From an uncultured Serinicoccus sp. (lineage in GTDB: Bacteria > Actinomycetota > Actinomycetes > Actinomycetales > Dermatophilaceae), in NCBI RefSeq assembly GCF_947500995.1, contig NZ_CANMUA010000001.1, positions 496,001 through 560,000 on the forward strand: DNA of 64,000 bases, read 5' to 3'. Below are positions 23,985 to 34,896 of this stretch, in pieces. A model generated the notes under the pieces. The model worked only from the letters and a program-made list of their open reading frames with translations. It did not search any database and was not told the origin of the DNA. Numbering within the stretch: the first letter of the stretch is position 1; each line of letters begins with the position of its first letter. A program made the position numbers and the translations under genes.

Positions 23985-24613
23985 GCCGCGGACCCGCCTG
24001 CCTCGGGTCCTTCGTCCCCGGGGTCGCCCTCGGTGCGGGGCTCGGGCAGCGGGTGGTGCTTGGGGCAGGAGTCGCAGCGCTCGTCGTCGACGGCGGAGAC
24101 CCCCGAGCAGCAGCCGCCCTCCCACCAGTCCGGGAGGGCCGCGACGGCCTCGTCCCCCAGCGGGTTGACCCCCGGCCCCGCGGCCAGGCTGTGCGCGACG
24201 AGCACGTGGAGGCACTTGACCCGGTTGGGCATGCCGCCGGCGCTGATGCCGGCGATCTCCGGCACGTGGGCCAGCTCCTCGCGGCGACGCAGGTAGTCGT
24301 CGTGCGCCTGGGCATACCCCCAGCGCAGACCCTCGTCCTCGGCGAGCCGCTTCGACATCGACTTCATGAGCCCCTCGCTCTCCAGCGTCGAGATCGCGCC
24401 GGTGAGCTTGGGGCAGGTGGCGTAGAAGCTCGTGGGGAAGGGGGTGCCGTCCGGCAGGCGCGGCTCGGTGCGGATCACCGTGGGGCAGCCGCACGGGCAG
24501 CGGTGCACGATGGAGACGACCCCGCGCGGCTCACGGCCGAGCTGACGGGTGATGACCTCGAGATCCTCCTCGGTGGGAGTCTCGTCGAGCGTGGTGCGGT
24601 CGAGTTCGCTCAT
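23981..24613 (-). CDS. DUF501 family protein
   Basis: 210 residues. Conserved DUF501 features: ITRQLGREPRGVVSIVHRC, CPCGCPTVI (Cys cluster near 38-43), PFPTSFYATCP, LTGAISTLESEG, and GISAGGMPNRVKCLHVLVAH. The C-terminal tail has another Cys set (GCCSG, CDSCP), so metal binding is possible. Function is unknown; the gene is nearly always between the ftsB-like gene and ppx in actinobacteria. The ATG at 24613 follows AGAAGGA closely. Soluble, no signal peptide. Confidence 0.88.
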   Translation of the reverse strand: MSELDRTTLDETPTEEDLEVITRQLGREPRGVVSIVHRCPCGCPTVIRTEPRLPDGTPFPTSFYATCPKLTGAISTLESEGLMKSMSKRLAEDEGLRWGYAQAHDDYLRRREELAHVPEIAGISAGGMPNRVKCLHVLVAHSLAAGPGVNPLGDEAVAALPDWWEGGCCSGVSAVDDERCDSCPKHHPLPEPRTEGDPGDEGPEAGGSAA

Positions 24614-24636
24614 GTCCTTCTCTGCGGGCCGTGCTC

Positions 24637-25179
24637 CTACGGCTCCGTGGTCTCGGGGAGCCCCTCGTTCGCGATCGTGACCGACTCCCAGACCTGGGAG
24701 TACCACGGGCTGTCGGCCATCACGTCATCGCTCACCGGGGCCATTCCTGGCAGCGCCTCAGTGTAGTCGCTCCCGGTGTCGTCGATGACGGTGAAGGCCG
24801 TCTCGCCCTCCTTGACGAAGCGCAGCCGCTCGCGGGCCTGCTGCTCCACGTAGTCCGGGTCCTCCCACCGGGCCAGCTCGCGCTCGAGCGCGGCGATCTC
24901 CTCCTGCTCGGCGGCGATCTCCTGGTGCAGGGCGCCGATGTCGGCCCGCTGCCGGAGGAAGCCGGACAGCGCAGGGGCCAGGACGAGGGCCATGACGACG
25001 AGCAGGACCCCGAGCGTGATGAGCCGGCGGACGTGCACCGGCGCCTGCCGCTGCGTCGCCGTCGTCGCCGGGCGCGACCGGCCGCCGGGCCGACGGGCCG
25101 GGGTCCGCCGGGTCGGGCCGGTGGGGCGGCTGCCGGCGCGCGAGGTGCGCCGGTCGCGCGGGCCACGGGCCGTGCTCAT
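24637..25179 (-). CDS. FtsB/DivIC-like septum formation initiator
   Basis: 180 residues. A basic cytoplasmic N-terminus (1-~50, Arg/Thr/Pro-rich) precedes one transmembrane helix (near 53-72, LITLGVLLVVMALVLAPAL) and a coiled coil (ADIGALHQEIAAEQEEIAALERELARW). DPDYVEQQARERLRFVKEGE is the DivIC/FtsB signature. The C-terminal ~50 residues extend into the periplasmic side. It should join FtsL/FtsQ in the divisome. ATG 25179 has GAGGAG 6 nt upstream. It is upstream of DUF501 and downstream of eno, the usual order. Confidence 0.88.
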   Translation of the reverse strand: MSTARGPRDRRTSRAGSRPTGPTRRTPARRPGGRSRPATTATQRQAPVHVRRLITLGVLLVVMALVLAPALSGFLRQRADIGALHQEIAAEQEEIAALERELARWEDPDYVEQQARERLRFVKEGETAFTVIDDTGSDYTEALPGMAPVSDDVMADSPWYSQVWESVTIANEGLPETTEP

Positions 25180-25315
25180 CGGGGCTCCTCGACACTCGGG
25201 TGGGGTGGCTGGGACGGGTGTGGCCAGGGTATGCCGTCCGCCCGGCCGCTCGCCGCACGCCGCGCCGCGACCCGGGGGGACCTCGGCAGATCCCCCCGGG
25301 CGCGGACGCGGTGGC

Positions 25316-26659
<1,344 letters not shown>

Positions 26660-26714
26660 TCAGCCTAGCGCCGGGGGCGGGCCGCGGCAGGCTCGCGCCC
26701 CGGGGCCGGCCGCG

Positions 26715-27731
26715 TCAGCGGCTCCGCTCGCGCGCGGCCGCCTCCACCGTCCGGAGGGTATGCCGCAGCGCCCGGTCGGGGTCGACCCCCCGGGCGCGCA
26801 GGTCGAGGACGGCGCGCAGCAGCGCCGCGCCGGCGTCGCCGTCGGTCTCCAGCCCGGCCGCCGCGTCGTCCAGCCACGCGCCCTGCCCGTCACGACCCAG
26901 CCGGGAGACGACCTTGGCGGCGCGGGCGAGCGAGGGCATACCGGCGGGGATGCCGTCCAGGGGGTGCTCGCGGGCGGCCGCCCCGGCGTCGGCGCGCTCC
27001 TGCTCCTTGATCTGCTCCCAGGCGCGGGCCACGTCGTCGGGCCCCTCGACCTCGCTGCCGCCGAAGACGTGCGGGTGGCGCCGGACCAGCTTGGCGACCA
27101 GCCCGGCCGCGACGTCGTCGACGTCGAACGGCTCCTCCCCGTGCTCGGCCCCGACCCGGGCGTGGAAGAGCACCTGCAGCAGGACGTCCCCGAGCTCCTC
27201 GATGGCGTGCTCCCGGGCCGGGCCGGTGGCCTCGTCGAGGTGGTCGAGCGCCTCCACGGCCTCGTGCGCCTCCTCCACGAGGTAGGGGGTGAGGCTGGCG
27301 TGCGTCTGCTGCGCGTCCCACGGGCAGCCGCCGGGCGATCGGAGCCGGTCCATGACGGCCACGGCGTCCAGCAGCCGGGAGCCCGGGGTGTCCCAGGACC
27401 CGACGAGCAGCTCCAGGCTCGGTGGGTCCTCCTCGGGGAGCTGCACCGCGAGCGCCTCGGCCAGCCCGGGGTCCCCGTCGGGCGAGCCGACCCACACCAC
27501 GCGTCCGGGCAGCCCCAGCAGCTCCTCGGCGCGCTGCGCCGGGGTGCCCCCGCCCGCCCGGGTCACCTCGACACCGGCCGCCGCCAGCGCGCCCGGGGTG
27601 GGCTCGGAGGGGTCGGCGGCGAGCACGTGGTCGGCCGCTCCCAGGGCCTGCCAGGCCGCGGCCGACAACAGCCCCGGCGCCACCCGGGGGGAGGTCAGCA
27701 GCAGGCTCAGCTCTCGGGCTGGACGATCCAC
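26715..27731 (-). CDS. mazG: Nucleoside triphosphate pyrophosphohydrolase MazG
   Basis: 338 residues. The N-terminal ~105 residues form an alpha/beta module of unclear role (LSLLLTSPRVAPGLLSAAAW). The MazG domain starts near 115 with GGCPWDAQQTHASLTPYL, carries the EExxE metal motif in VEEAHEAVEAL, and continues with HAIEELGDVLLQVLFHARV and VRRHPHVFGG. It hydrolyses NTPs to NMP and PPi as a house-cleaning enzyme. The GTG at 27731 overlaps the end of the upstream lipoprotein gene by about 25 nt; a later start is possible. The same neighbourhood (eno, mazG, lipoprotein, mfd) is found in mycobacteria. Confidence 0.9.
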   Translation of the reverse strand: MDRPARELSLLLTSPRVAPGLLSAAAWQALGAADHVLAADPSEPTPGALAAAGVEVTRAGGGTPAQRAEELLGLPGRVVWVGSPDGDPGLAEALAVQLPEEDPPSLELLVGSWDTPGSRLLDAVAVMDRLRSPGGCPWDAQQTHASLTPYLVEEAHEAVEALDHLDEATGPAREHAIEELGDVLLQVLFHARVGAEHGEEPFDVDDVAAGLVAKLVRRHPHVFGGSEVEGPDDVARAWEQIKEQERADAGAAAREHPLDGIPAGMPSLARAAKVVSRLGRDGQGAWLDDAAAGLETDGDAGAALLRAVLDLRARGVDPDRALRHTLRTVEAAARERSR

Positions 27732-28252
27732 TCGGGCACCTGCGGCAGGACGCCGTCACCGGCCGGGCTCCACGCACCGAAGCGCGGGTTGACCTCGACC
27801 GGGAGGGCCCCGAGGTCCTCCTGGGTCAGGGTCTGCAGCTCGGCCACGACCGGCGCGAGCTCCTCGTCGGACATCGCGGCCTGGTCGTTGATGACGGCGA
27901 GGTAGCGCTGGGCGCTGACGGCCTGCACGGTGAGGTCGCCCGCGTCCCCCTCGAGGCCGGCGTCGGAGAGCGAGGTGCGGACCTCGCTCTCGGTCACCTC
28001 GTAGCTCGTGCCCTCGAACCAGCCGCCGAGGAGCGGGGCGATGCCCGCCTGGTAGATGACCGTCGCCGTGTCGACCGGCTCGGGCGACACCTCGCTGAGC
28101 TGCTCGGTCGCCTCCTGCACCTCCCCCACGGAGTAGCCGGTGCCGTCGATGACGACACCCTCGGTCATGCCGACCCCGCTGCACCCGGACAGGACGACCG
28201 CGGTGACCGAGGCGGCGAGGGGGAAGGAGTATGCGCGCTTCACGGTCCCCAT
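27707..28252 (-). CDS. Lipoprotein with SurA N-terminal-like domain
   Basis: 181 residues. The signal peptide MGTVKRAYSFPLAASVTAVV ends in the lipobox LSGC (Cys about residue 24). The mature part reads GVVIDGTGYSVGEVQEATEQ, the pattern of SurA_N-type periplasmic chaperones. It has no parvulin domain, so it would be a chaperone-like lipoprotein rather than an isomerase. Two adjacent ATGs (28252, 28255) are possible. It lies in the position of the lipoprotein between mfd and mazG in related genomes. Divergent from the small gene at 28298. Confidence 0.72.
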   Translation of the reverse strand: MGTVKRAYSFPLAASVTAVVLSGCSGVGMTEGVVIDGTGYSVGEVQEATEQLSEVSPEPVDTATVIYQAGIAPLLGGWFEGTSYEVTESEVRTSLSDAGLEGDAGDLTVQAVSAQRYLAVINDQAAMSDEELAPVVAELQTLTQEDLGALPVEVNPRFGAWSPAGDGVLPQVPEWIVQPES

Positions 28253-28297
28253 CATCGCACGCACCCCCCGGACCACCGGCCGTGCCATGCTCGGGCC

Positions 28298-28744
28298 ATG
28301 ACCACGAGCACCCTGAGCGACGCCGTCCTCGACCCCGCCACCCGACCCCGCGTGGTCGACGCGCTGCTCGTCCTGGCCGACGCGGAGGTCTCGACCAAGA
28401 AGGGCATCTCCGGCACGATGCTCAAGACCGCCTTCGGCGGGGCGCGCAGGGCCAGCGAGAGCAACGTCCGCAAGGGGGTGGACCGGCTGCTCCCGGGCAT
28501 GGCCCGCGCGCTCGACCCGCACTACGAGGCCAAGGGCGAGGTGCCCTTCGGGACCTACCTCTCCGACCCGGCACGGTCCGGCCAGGTGGCGGACGAGCTG
28601 CTGGCCGTCGCCGACTCGGCGGCCGCCCGGGTCCAGGGCAACCCGCTGGGCCGGGTGTATGCCTCCTTCCGCGGGAAGGCGAAGGAGCACGTCGTCGCGG
28701 CCCTGCCCCGGCTCGGCACCACCCTGGAGACCTTCGTCCACTGA
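28298..28744 (+). CDS. Conserved actinobacterial protein, DUF6918-like
   Basis: 148 residues, soluble and helical. MTTSTLSDAVLDPATRPRVV is followed by DALLVLADAEVSTKKGISG and a C-terminal RGKAKEHVVAALPRLGTTLE. It resembles a small actinobacterial family I remember as DUF6918; that name should be checked. Function unknown. CATGCT lies 6 nt before the ATG and no ribosome site is visible, so the mRNA may be leaderless. A 66-bp palindrome begins 15 nt after the stop. Confidence 0.75.
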   Translation: MTTSTLSDAVLDPATRPRVVDALLVLADAEVSTKKGISGTMLKTAFGGARRASESNVRKGVDRLLPGMARALDPHYEAKGEVPFGTYLSDPARSGQVADELLAVADSAAARVQGNPLGRVYASFRGKAKEHVVAALPRLGTTLETFVH

Positions 28745-28759
28745 CAGCCCCGCACCGGG

Positions 28760-28825
28760 GCGCGCGACTGCACCACCTGTGCTCGCTCATCCAGGCATCT
28801 GGCGGCACGACCGGTGCAGTCGCGC
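28760..28825. repeat. 66-bp palindromic intergenic element, copy B
   Basis: Arms GCGCGACTGCACC (28762-28774) and GGTGCAGTCGCGC (28813-28825) are a perfect 13-bp inverted repeat. Outer parts match copy A at 15534-15599 base for base at identical spacing, with a diverged centre. It lies between the convergent DUF6918-like and mfd genes and could act as a terminator. Confidence 0.75.
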
Positions 28826-28875
28826 ATACCGGCTAAATGAGTGGGTGACGGAGTCCCGACCTGGCCGCGGCGGCC

Positions 28876-31800
28876 TCAGGTGGCGCTGGCGGCGGCGAAA
28901 TCGTCGAGCAGGATGCCGCGGACCAGCTGGCTCGCCCAGTCCAGGATGTCCTGGTCGCGCAGCGGCTTCCCGCCGACCGCCGCGGTCTTGGGCACGGGCA
29001 CGAGGATCTGGCGCAGCGCCGGCTTGATGATCGTGCCCCTGTAGACCCGGGTGAGGCGCAGCTGCTGGCTCTCCCTGAGGTTCTCCACCGGTGCGAACCG
29101 GACCATCTGGCCCTGCAGGGCGATGTCGCTGATCCCCGCCGCGCGGGCGACGGTGCGCAGCCGCGCCACCTCCAGCAGCGTCTGCACCGGGGGCGGTGGT
29201 GCGCCGTAGCGGTCCACGAGCTCCTCGCGGATGAGCTCGAGCCCCTGCTCGTCGCCGACCTGCGCCAGCTTGCGGTAGGCCTCGAGCCGCAGCCGCTCCC
29301 CCGGGACGTAGTCGTGCGGCAGGTGGGCGTCGACCGGCAGCTCGATCTTGACCTCGGCGGGCGCCGCCTGGCTCTCGCCCTTGAAGGCGGACACGGCCTC
29401 GCCGACGAGCCGGACGTAGAGGTCGAAGCCGACGCCCTCGATGTGCCCGGACTGCTCGCCGCCGAGCAGGTTGCCGGCTCCGCGGATCTCGAGGTCCTTC
29501 ATCGCGACCGCCATGCCGGCGCCCAGGTCGGTGTGGGAGGCGATGGTCTGCAGCCGGTCCACCGCCGTCTCGGTGAGCGGCTTCTCCGGGGGGTAGAGGA
29601 AGTAGGCGTAGGCCCGCTCCCGACCGCGGCCGACCCGCCCGCGCAGCTGGTGCAGCTGGGAGAGGCCGAAGGTGTCGGCCCGGTCCACGACGAGCGTGTT
29701 GGCGTTGGAGATGTCCAGGCCGGTCTCGACGATGGTCGTGCAGACGAGCACGTCGAAGCGGCGCTCCCAGAAGTCGACCACGACCTGCTCCAGCCGGTGC
29801 TCGCCCATCTGCCCGTGGGCCGTCTCGATGCGCGCCTCCGGCACGAGGTCGCGCAGCCGGGAGGCGACCTTCTCGATGGAGCTCACCTTGTTGTGCACGA
29901 AGAACACCTGCCCCTCGCGCAGGAGCTCGCGGCGGATCGCGGCGGCGATCTGCCTCTCGTCGTAGCCGCCGACGAAGGTCAGCACCGGGTGGCGCTCCTC
30001 CGGCGGCGTCGCCAGCGTCGACATCTCCCGGATGCCGGTAATCGCCATCTCCAGGGTGCGCGGGATGGGCGTGGCCGACATGGCCAGCACGTCGACGTTG
30101 GTGCGCAGGGCCTTGAGCTGCTCCTTGTGCTCGACGCCGAAGCGCTGCTCCTCGTCGATGATGACCAGGCCGAGGTCCTTGAAGCGCACCGTCGAGCCGA
30201 GCAGCCGGTGGGTGCCGATGACGAGGTCGACCGAGCCGTCCTTGATCCCGTCGACGACCTCCTTGGCCTGCTTGTCGCTCTGGAAGCGTGACAGCGCGCG
30301 CACGGTGACGGGGAACTGCGCATACCGCTCGGAGAAGGTCTGGAAGTGCTGCTGGACGAGCAGGGTCGTCGGCACGAGCACCGCGACCTGCTTGCCGTCC
30401 TGGATCGCCTTGAAGGCCGCGCGCACCGCGATCTCGGTCTTGCCGTAGCCGACGTCACCGCTGATGAGGCGGTCCATGGGCACGGTCTTCTCCATGTCCT
30501 CCTTCACCTCGTCGATGGAGACCAGCTGGTCCGGGGTCTCGGTGAAGGCGAAGGCGTCCTCCAGCTCGCGCTGCCAGGGGCTGTCCGGGCCGAAGGCGTG
30601 CCCCTGCGTGGCCTGGCGCGCGGAGTAGAGCCGGATGAGCTCGGCGGCGATCTGCCGGACGTGCTTGCGGGCCCGGGACTTGGTCTTCTGCCAGTCCGCC
30701 CCGCCCAGGCGGTGCAGCGTGGGCGCCTCCCCGCCGACGTACTTCGTCAGCTGGTCCAGCTGGTCGGTCGGCAGGTAGAGGCGGTCCCCCGGCTGGCCCC
30801 GCTTCGACGGGGCGTACTCCAGGACGACGTACTCGCGGGTCGCCCCCTGCACCTGACGCTGCGCCATCTCGACGAAGCGGCCCACACCGTGCTGCTCGTG
30901 CACGACGTAGTCGTCCGGGCGCAGCTGCAGCGGGTCGACCTGGTGGCGGCGGCGCGAGGGCATCCGCCGCATGTCCTTGGTGCTGCCCCCGGTGCCCTGC
31001 TGGCCGGTGAGGTCGGACTCCCCGAGGAGGACGAGCCCGGCCTCGGCGAGCAGGAAGCCGCGACCCACCCGGCCGGTGGTCACGGTGACGCGGTCGGTCG
31101 GCAGCGGGGCGTCCCCGAGCGCCTCGAGGCGCTCCACCACCTGATGGGCCACCTCGTGCTCGGTCAGCACCTCCCCCACGCGCCGGGCCAGGCCGGGACC
31201 GTCCAGCGCGAGGACGACCGGGCGTCCCGCGGCGAGCCACCCGCGGGCGTCCGCGACGATGGCCCCGACGTCGCTGCGGTATGCCGTCGCCGGGGCGGAC
31301 GGCACGTCCAGGGTGTGCAGGGCGGGCTCGTCGTCGGTCGCGGACGGCTCGTCCGCCCCCGCCTGCTCCACGAACTCCTCGAGGGTCTCGTCGGCGGCGA
31401 AGGCCGACAGCGACCACCAGGGGCGGCCGGTCCCCAGGGCGTGGCTGCGCATCTCGGCGAGCGACCACGAGGACGCGGTGCCGAGCACCTGCTGCAGGTC
31501 GATGGGCACGGCCGCGCCACCCCCGGCCGCGGCGGCCCACCCGGCCTGCATGAACTCCTCGCTGGTGCGCACCAGGTCGTGGGCGCGGGTCCGCACCCGC
31601 TCCGGGTCGAGCACCACCACGCCGGACCCCTCCGGCAGGACGTCGACCAGGGTCTCCATGCCGTCGACGAGCGCCGGGGCGAGCGACTCCATCCCCTCCA
31701 CCGCGATGCCCTCGGCGATCTTGGCGAGCAGGTCCTCGGCGCCCGGCAGGACGTCGACGAGCTCGGCGGCCCGGGCCCGCACCGCCTCGGTGATGAGCAC

Positions 31801-32553
31801 CTCCCGGCACGGCGGGGCGTAGAGGCCGTGGCTCGCGATCTCCAGGCTGCGCTGGTCGGCGACCTTGAACCAGCGCACCTCCTCGACCGTGTCCCCCCAG
31901 AACTCCACCCGGACCGGGTGCTCCTCGGTGGGCGGGAAGACGTCGAGGATCCCGCCGCGCACCGCGAACTCGCCGCGCCGCTCGACCATGTCGACCCGGG
32001 TGTACGCCGCTGCCGCCAGGGCCTCGACGACCTCGGTGAGCGGGCGGTCCTCGCCCGCGCGCAGCGCGACGGGGACGAGCTCGCCCAGGCCCTGCACCAG
32101 CGGCTGCAGGAGGGCCCGGACGCTGGCGACCACGACGCGGGCCGGACCGGTCGCCGGGTCCTGCCCGGTGAGGTCCGGGTGCGCGAGCCGGCGCAGCGTG
32201 GCCAGCCGGTGGCCGACGGTGTCAGAGCGCGGGCTGAGCCGCTCGTGCGGCAGCGTCTCCCAGCTGGGGAATCCGGCCACCACGTCGGGCCCGCCGGGCA
32301 GCAGCTCGCCCAGCATCCCGACCAGGTCGTCGGCCTCGCGGCCGGTCGCCGTGACCGCCAGCAGCGGGGCGGGGGTCTCGTCCTCGTCCGACGCAGCCTC
32401 GTCCTCGCGGGTCGCGAGCAGCGCCACCAGCGCCGGGTGCAGCCCCGGCGCGGCGGAGACCTCCACGGCCTGCTCGCCGCGGGCCCGTGCCTCGAGCACG
32501 GCGGCGACCTCCGCCTGGGTGCGCAGGGCGGCGAGGAGGGGGGCGAGCGGCAT
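28876..32553 (-). CDS. mfd: Transcription-repair coupling factor Mfd
   Basis: 1225 residues, full length. Order: UvrB-like N-terminal part (FPSWETLPHERLSPRSDTVG near 100); RNA-polymerase interacting domain near 560 (DYVVHEQHGVGRFVEM); superfamily-2 motor with GDVGYGKTEIA (Walker A Lys near 705), DEEQRFGV, SATPIPRTLEMA, and THRLLGS; RNA-polymerase release by ATP-driven translocation (EKPLTETAVDRLQTI); C-terminal TRCF domain. It removes stalled RNA polymerase at lesions and recruits UvrA. ATG 32553 (inside GGTATGCC) with GAGG 9 nt upstream is preferred over a GTG five codons earlier. TAGACT at 32593-32598 is a good -10. Confidence 0.96.
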   Translation of the reverse strand: MPLAPLLAALRTQAEVAAVLEARARGEQAVEVSAAPGLHPALVALLATREDEAASDEDETPAPLLAVTATGREADDLVGMLGELLPGGPDVVAGFPSWETLPHERLSPRSDTVGHRLATLRRLAHPDLTGQDPATGPARVVVASVRALLQPLVQGLGELVPVALRAGEDRPLTEVVEALAAAAYTRVDMVERRGEFAVRGGILDVFPPTEEHPVRVEFWGDTVEEVRWFKVADQRSLEIASHGLYAPPCREVLITEAVRARAAELVDVLPGAEDLLAKIAEGIAVEGMESLAPALVDGMETLVDVLPEGSGVVVLDPERVRTRAHDLVRTSEEFMQAGWAAAAGGGAAVPIDLQQVLGTASSWSLAEMRSHALGTGRPWWSLSAFAADETLEEFVEQAGADEPSATDDEPALHTLDVPSAPATAYRSDVGAIVADARGWLAAGRPVVLALDGPGLARRVGEVLTEHEVAHQVVERLEALGDAPLPTDRVTVTTGRVGRGFLLAEAGLVLLGESDLTGQQGTGGSTKDMRRMPSRRRHQVDPLQLRPDDYVVHEQHGVGRFVEMAQRQVQGATREYVVLEYAPSKRGQPGDRLYLPTDQLDQLTKYVGGEAPTLHRLGGADWQKTKSRARKHVRQIAAELIRLYSARQATQGHAFGPDSPWQRELEDAFAFTETPDQLVSIDEVKEDMEKTVPMDRLISGDVGYGKTEIAVRAAFKAIQDGKQVAVLVPTTLLVQQHFQTFSERYAQFPVTVRALSRFQSDKQAKEVVDGIKDGSVDLVIGTHRLLGSTVRFKDLGLVIIDEEQRFGVEHKEQLKALRTNVDVLAMSATPIPRTLEMAITGIREMSTLATPPEERHPVLTFVGGYDERQIAAAIRRELLREGQVFFVHNKVSSIEKVASRLRDLVPEARIETAHGQMGEHRLEQVVVDFWERRFDVLVCTTIVETGLDISNANTLVVDRADTFGLSQLHQLRGRVGRGRERAYAYFLYPPEKPLTETAVDRLQTIASHTDLGAGMAVAMKDLEIRGAGNLLGGEQSGHIEGVGFDLYVRLVGEAVSAFKGESQAAPAEVKIELPVDAHLPHDYVPGERLRLEAYRKLAQVGDEQGLELIREELVDRYGAPPPPVQTLLEVARLRTVARAAGISDIALQGQMVRFAPVENLRESQQLRLTRVYRGTIIKPALRQILVPVPKTAAVGGKPLRDQDILDWASQLVRGILLDDFAAASAT

Positions 32554-32592
32554 ACCGGGAGACCTCACGGGAGAGACGGGGGACGACGGTCC

Positions 32593-32598
32593 AGTCTA
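32593..32598 (-). promoter_or_regulatory. Candidate -10 (TAGACT) of mfd
   Basis: TAGACT on the minus strand, 39 nt before the mfd ATG, gives a short leader containing the GAGG ribosome site. Same hexamer as at metG, rplY and the thiolase. No convincing -35. Confidence 0.5.
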
Positions 32599-32685
32599 GG
32601 TCCGGTGACCGACGGACCCGGCCCCAGCGGGAGGCGACCACCCCAGGGTGGCGGCGCGCACCCCCGTCGGGCAGGATCGGGAGGT

Positions 32686-34779
32686 GTGAGCCACTCGACA
32701 CATCGCTCCAGGACGCTGCGCCCGGGAGCGGCGGGGCTCCTCGCCGTGGGGGCCGCGCTGACCCTGGTCCCGGTGGTCGTGGACACCGCCGCCGCGGAGC
32801 AGCCCAGCTCCCTCGAGGACGCGGTCCACGACCCCGCCGACGTGCTCACCGACGCCGAGGAGGCCGCCGCCACCGAGCAGATCGAGGCGCTGCGCGAGGA
32901 GACCGGGCTGCAGCTCTTCGTGGCCTACGTCGACACCTTCGAGGACTCCTCCGGGGCCACGGTGGGCGGCGAGGAGTGGGCCACCCTCACCGCCGAGGAG
33001 TCCGCGATGGGCACCGGCGACCTGCTGCTGGCCGTCGCCGTGGACCAGCGTGCCTACGGGGTCGGCGACGCCGGCGGCACCCTGTCGCAGGAGCAGGTCC
33101 AGGCCGTGCAGCTGCAGGACATCGAGCCGCGCCTGGCCGAGGACGACTGGGCGGGCGCCGTGGAGGGGGCCACCGAGGGCTTCGCCCGGGAGTATGCCGG
33201 CGCCTCCTCGGGCGGCGGTGTCAGCGTGCCCGACGGGGACGAGGTCTACCCCACCTCCTCCGGGGGTCTGGGCGGCGCCTTCCCGCTCCTCTTCTTCGCG
33301 CCCCTGGTGGTGGGCGGGGTCGCCATGGCCGTCCGGAGCCGGCAGCGGCGGCGCCCCGACCCCGGCGCCCCGGTGCCGCCCCACGCGCAGGGCCGGAGCC
33401 TGTCCGAGCTGCACCGCGAGGCCGCGGAGGCACTCGTGGCCATGGACGACGCCGTGCGCTCGGCGGGCGAGGAGCTCGACTTCGCGAGGGCGCAGTTCGG
33501 CACCCAGCGGACCGAGGCCTTCGGCGCCGCGCTGGACCGGGCCCGTCAGGCGGCCCGGGAGGCCTTCGGCCTGCGCCAGCAGCTGGACGACGACACCGAG
33601 GAGCCGGAGAGCGTGCAGCGCGGCATGCTGGGCCGCATCCTGGAGCTGGCCGGGACCGCGCGGGCCGAGCTGGACGCCCGGACCCAGGAGTTCGCGCGGC
33701 TGCGCTCGCTGCAGGACCAGGCCCCGCAGTTCCTCGCCGAGCTCGCCACCCGGGCCCGGGAGACGCGGGAGCGGCTGCCCGCCGCCGAGCAGGAGCTGCG
33801 CGGTCTGGCGGCGCGCCACCCGGCGGCCGCGCTGGCGACGGTGCGCGGCAACCTCGCCCAGGCCACCAACCTGCTGGACTCGGCGGACGGGTTCGTCACG
33901 GCCGGCCGGCAGTCCCTGGAGCGGGACGACCGCGCCTCGGCGGTCGCGGCGGCGCGGGCCGCGGAGGAGTCCGTCGGGCAGGCGGCGACCCTGCTCGACC
34001 AGGTCTCCACCGCCGACGCCGAGCTGCGGGGGGCCGGGGAGGCCATCACGGCCGGCATCGCCTCGCTGTCCGCCGACCTCCAGGACGCCCGTCGGCTGGG
34101 GGCGGGCGAGCCCACGGTGGCGCAGGCGGTCCAGCGGGCCCGGGCCGCCATCGAGCAGGCCCAGGCCAGCCGGGACGGCGGCGACCCGCTGCGTGCCCTC
34201 ACCGAGCTCGACGCCGCCGAGCACGACCTCGACGCCCTGCTCGAGCCGCTGCGCGAGTCGGACCGCCACCAGGCCAAGCTGCGCGGTGACTTCGAGGCGC
34301 GGGTGAGCCGGGTCGGGGCACGCCTGCGCAGCATCGACCAGACCGTCGCCACCCGGCGCGGCGCCGTGGGCAGCGGCCCCCGCACCCGCATCTCGGAGGC
34401 GCTGCGGCTCTACGACGACGCGGTGGCCCAGGCCACCGAGTCGCCCACGGCGGCCATGCAGCTGCTCACCCGGGCCGAGCAGCTCGGCGAGCAGGCGCTC
34501 ACCGAGGCGCAGCGCGACGCCGACCAGTGGGGCGGCCCCGGCGGGTTCGGCGGCCCGTCCTCGGGGCGCGGGCACCGGGGCATCGACCCCTGGTCGCTCG
34601 TGCTCGGCGGCATCCTCTCCGGCATGGGCAGCTCGCACCGGCACCGGGGCGGCTGGGGCGGGGGCGGGTCCTTCGGCGGCGGTGGTGGCGGGGGCGGCGG
34701 CTTCGGCGGGGGCTCCTTCGGTGGCGGCTCCTTCGGTGGCGGCGGCGGAGGGGGGACGTTCTCGGGCGGCCGGTTCTGA
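32686..34779 (+). CDS. TPM-domain membrane protein with coiled-coil and Gly-rich tail
   Basis: 697 residues. A signal-like hydrophobic segment (10-~35) is followed by a TPM domain (about 40-165: VHDPADVLTDAEEAA, VDQRAYGVGDAGG). One transmembrane helix comes near 199-217 (AFPLLFFAPLVVGGVAMAV), then a long Ala/Arg/Glu-rich coiled coil (about 235-610) and a Gly/Phe/Ser-rich C-terminus. This gives an extracytoplasmic TPM domain and a large cytosolic coiled coil. TPM proteins are linked to membrane or photosystem maintenance; the bacterial role is unclear. A pspA-like gene follows 117 nt later, so a shared envelope-stress role is likely (inference). The GTG start has CAGGAT and GGGAGG close upstream. 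Confidence 0.82.
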   Translation: MSHSTHRSRTLRPGAAGLLAVGAALTLVPVVVDTAAAEQPSSLEDAVHDPADVLTDAEEAAATEQIEALREETGLQLFVAYVDTFEDSSGATVGGEEWATLTAEESAMGTGDLLLAVAVDQRAYGVGDAGGTLSQEQVQAVQLQDIEPRLAEDDWAGAVEGATEGFAREYAGASSGGGVSVPDGDEVYPTSSGGLGGAFPLLFFAPLVVGGVAMAVRSRQRRRPDPGAPVPPHAQGRSLSELHREAAEALVAMDDAVRSAGEELDFARAQFGTQRTEAFGAALDRARQAAREAFGLRQQLDDDTEEPESVQRGMLGRILELAGTARAELDARTQEFARLRSLQDQAPQFLAELATRARETRERLPAAEQELRGLAARHPAAALATVRGNLAQATNLLDSADGFVTAGRQSLERDDRASAVAAARAAEESVGQAATLLDQVSTADAELRGAGEAITAGIASLSADLQDARRLGAGEPTVAQAVQRARAAIEQAQASRDGGDPLRALTELDAAEHDLDALLEPLRESDRHQAKLRGDFEARVSRVGARLRSIDQTVATRRGAVGSGPRTRISEALRLYDDAVAQATESPTAAMQLLTRAEQLGEQALTEAQRDADQWGGPGGFGGPSSGRGHRGIDPWSLVLGGILSGMGSSHRHRGGWGGGGSFGGGGGGGGGFGGGSFGGGSFGGGGGGGTFSGGRF

Positions 34780-34896
34780 GCCAGACCCGACCACGCACCG
34801 GGCCGAGCGCAACCGGGGGTGGGGCGGGCACGTCATACCCTCGACATCTGACCAGCGTGACCCGCGACGACGCGGGCGGAGAAAGGATGGGACCAC

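Noticed and set aside
28760-28825. 66-bp palindrome as an integron attC site
   Set aside because: It lacks the GTTRRRY/RYYYAAC core sites and there is no integron integrase or cassette array.
30346-32685. Long rightward open frame opposite mfd running into the TPM gene
   Set aside because: It lies exactly antisense to the conserved mfd frame, its translation has no domain pattern, and it is an expected by-product of high GC. Only the part from the GTG at 32686 is real.
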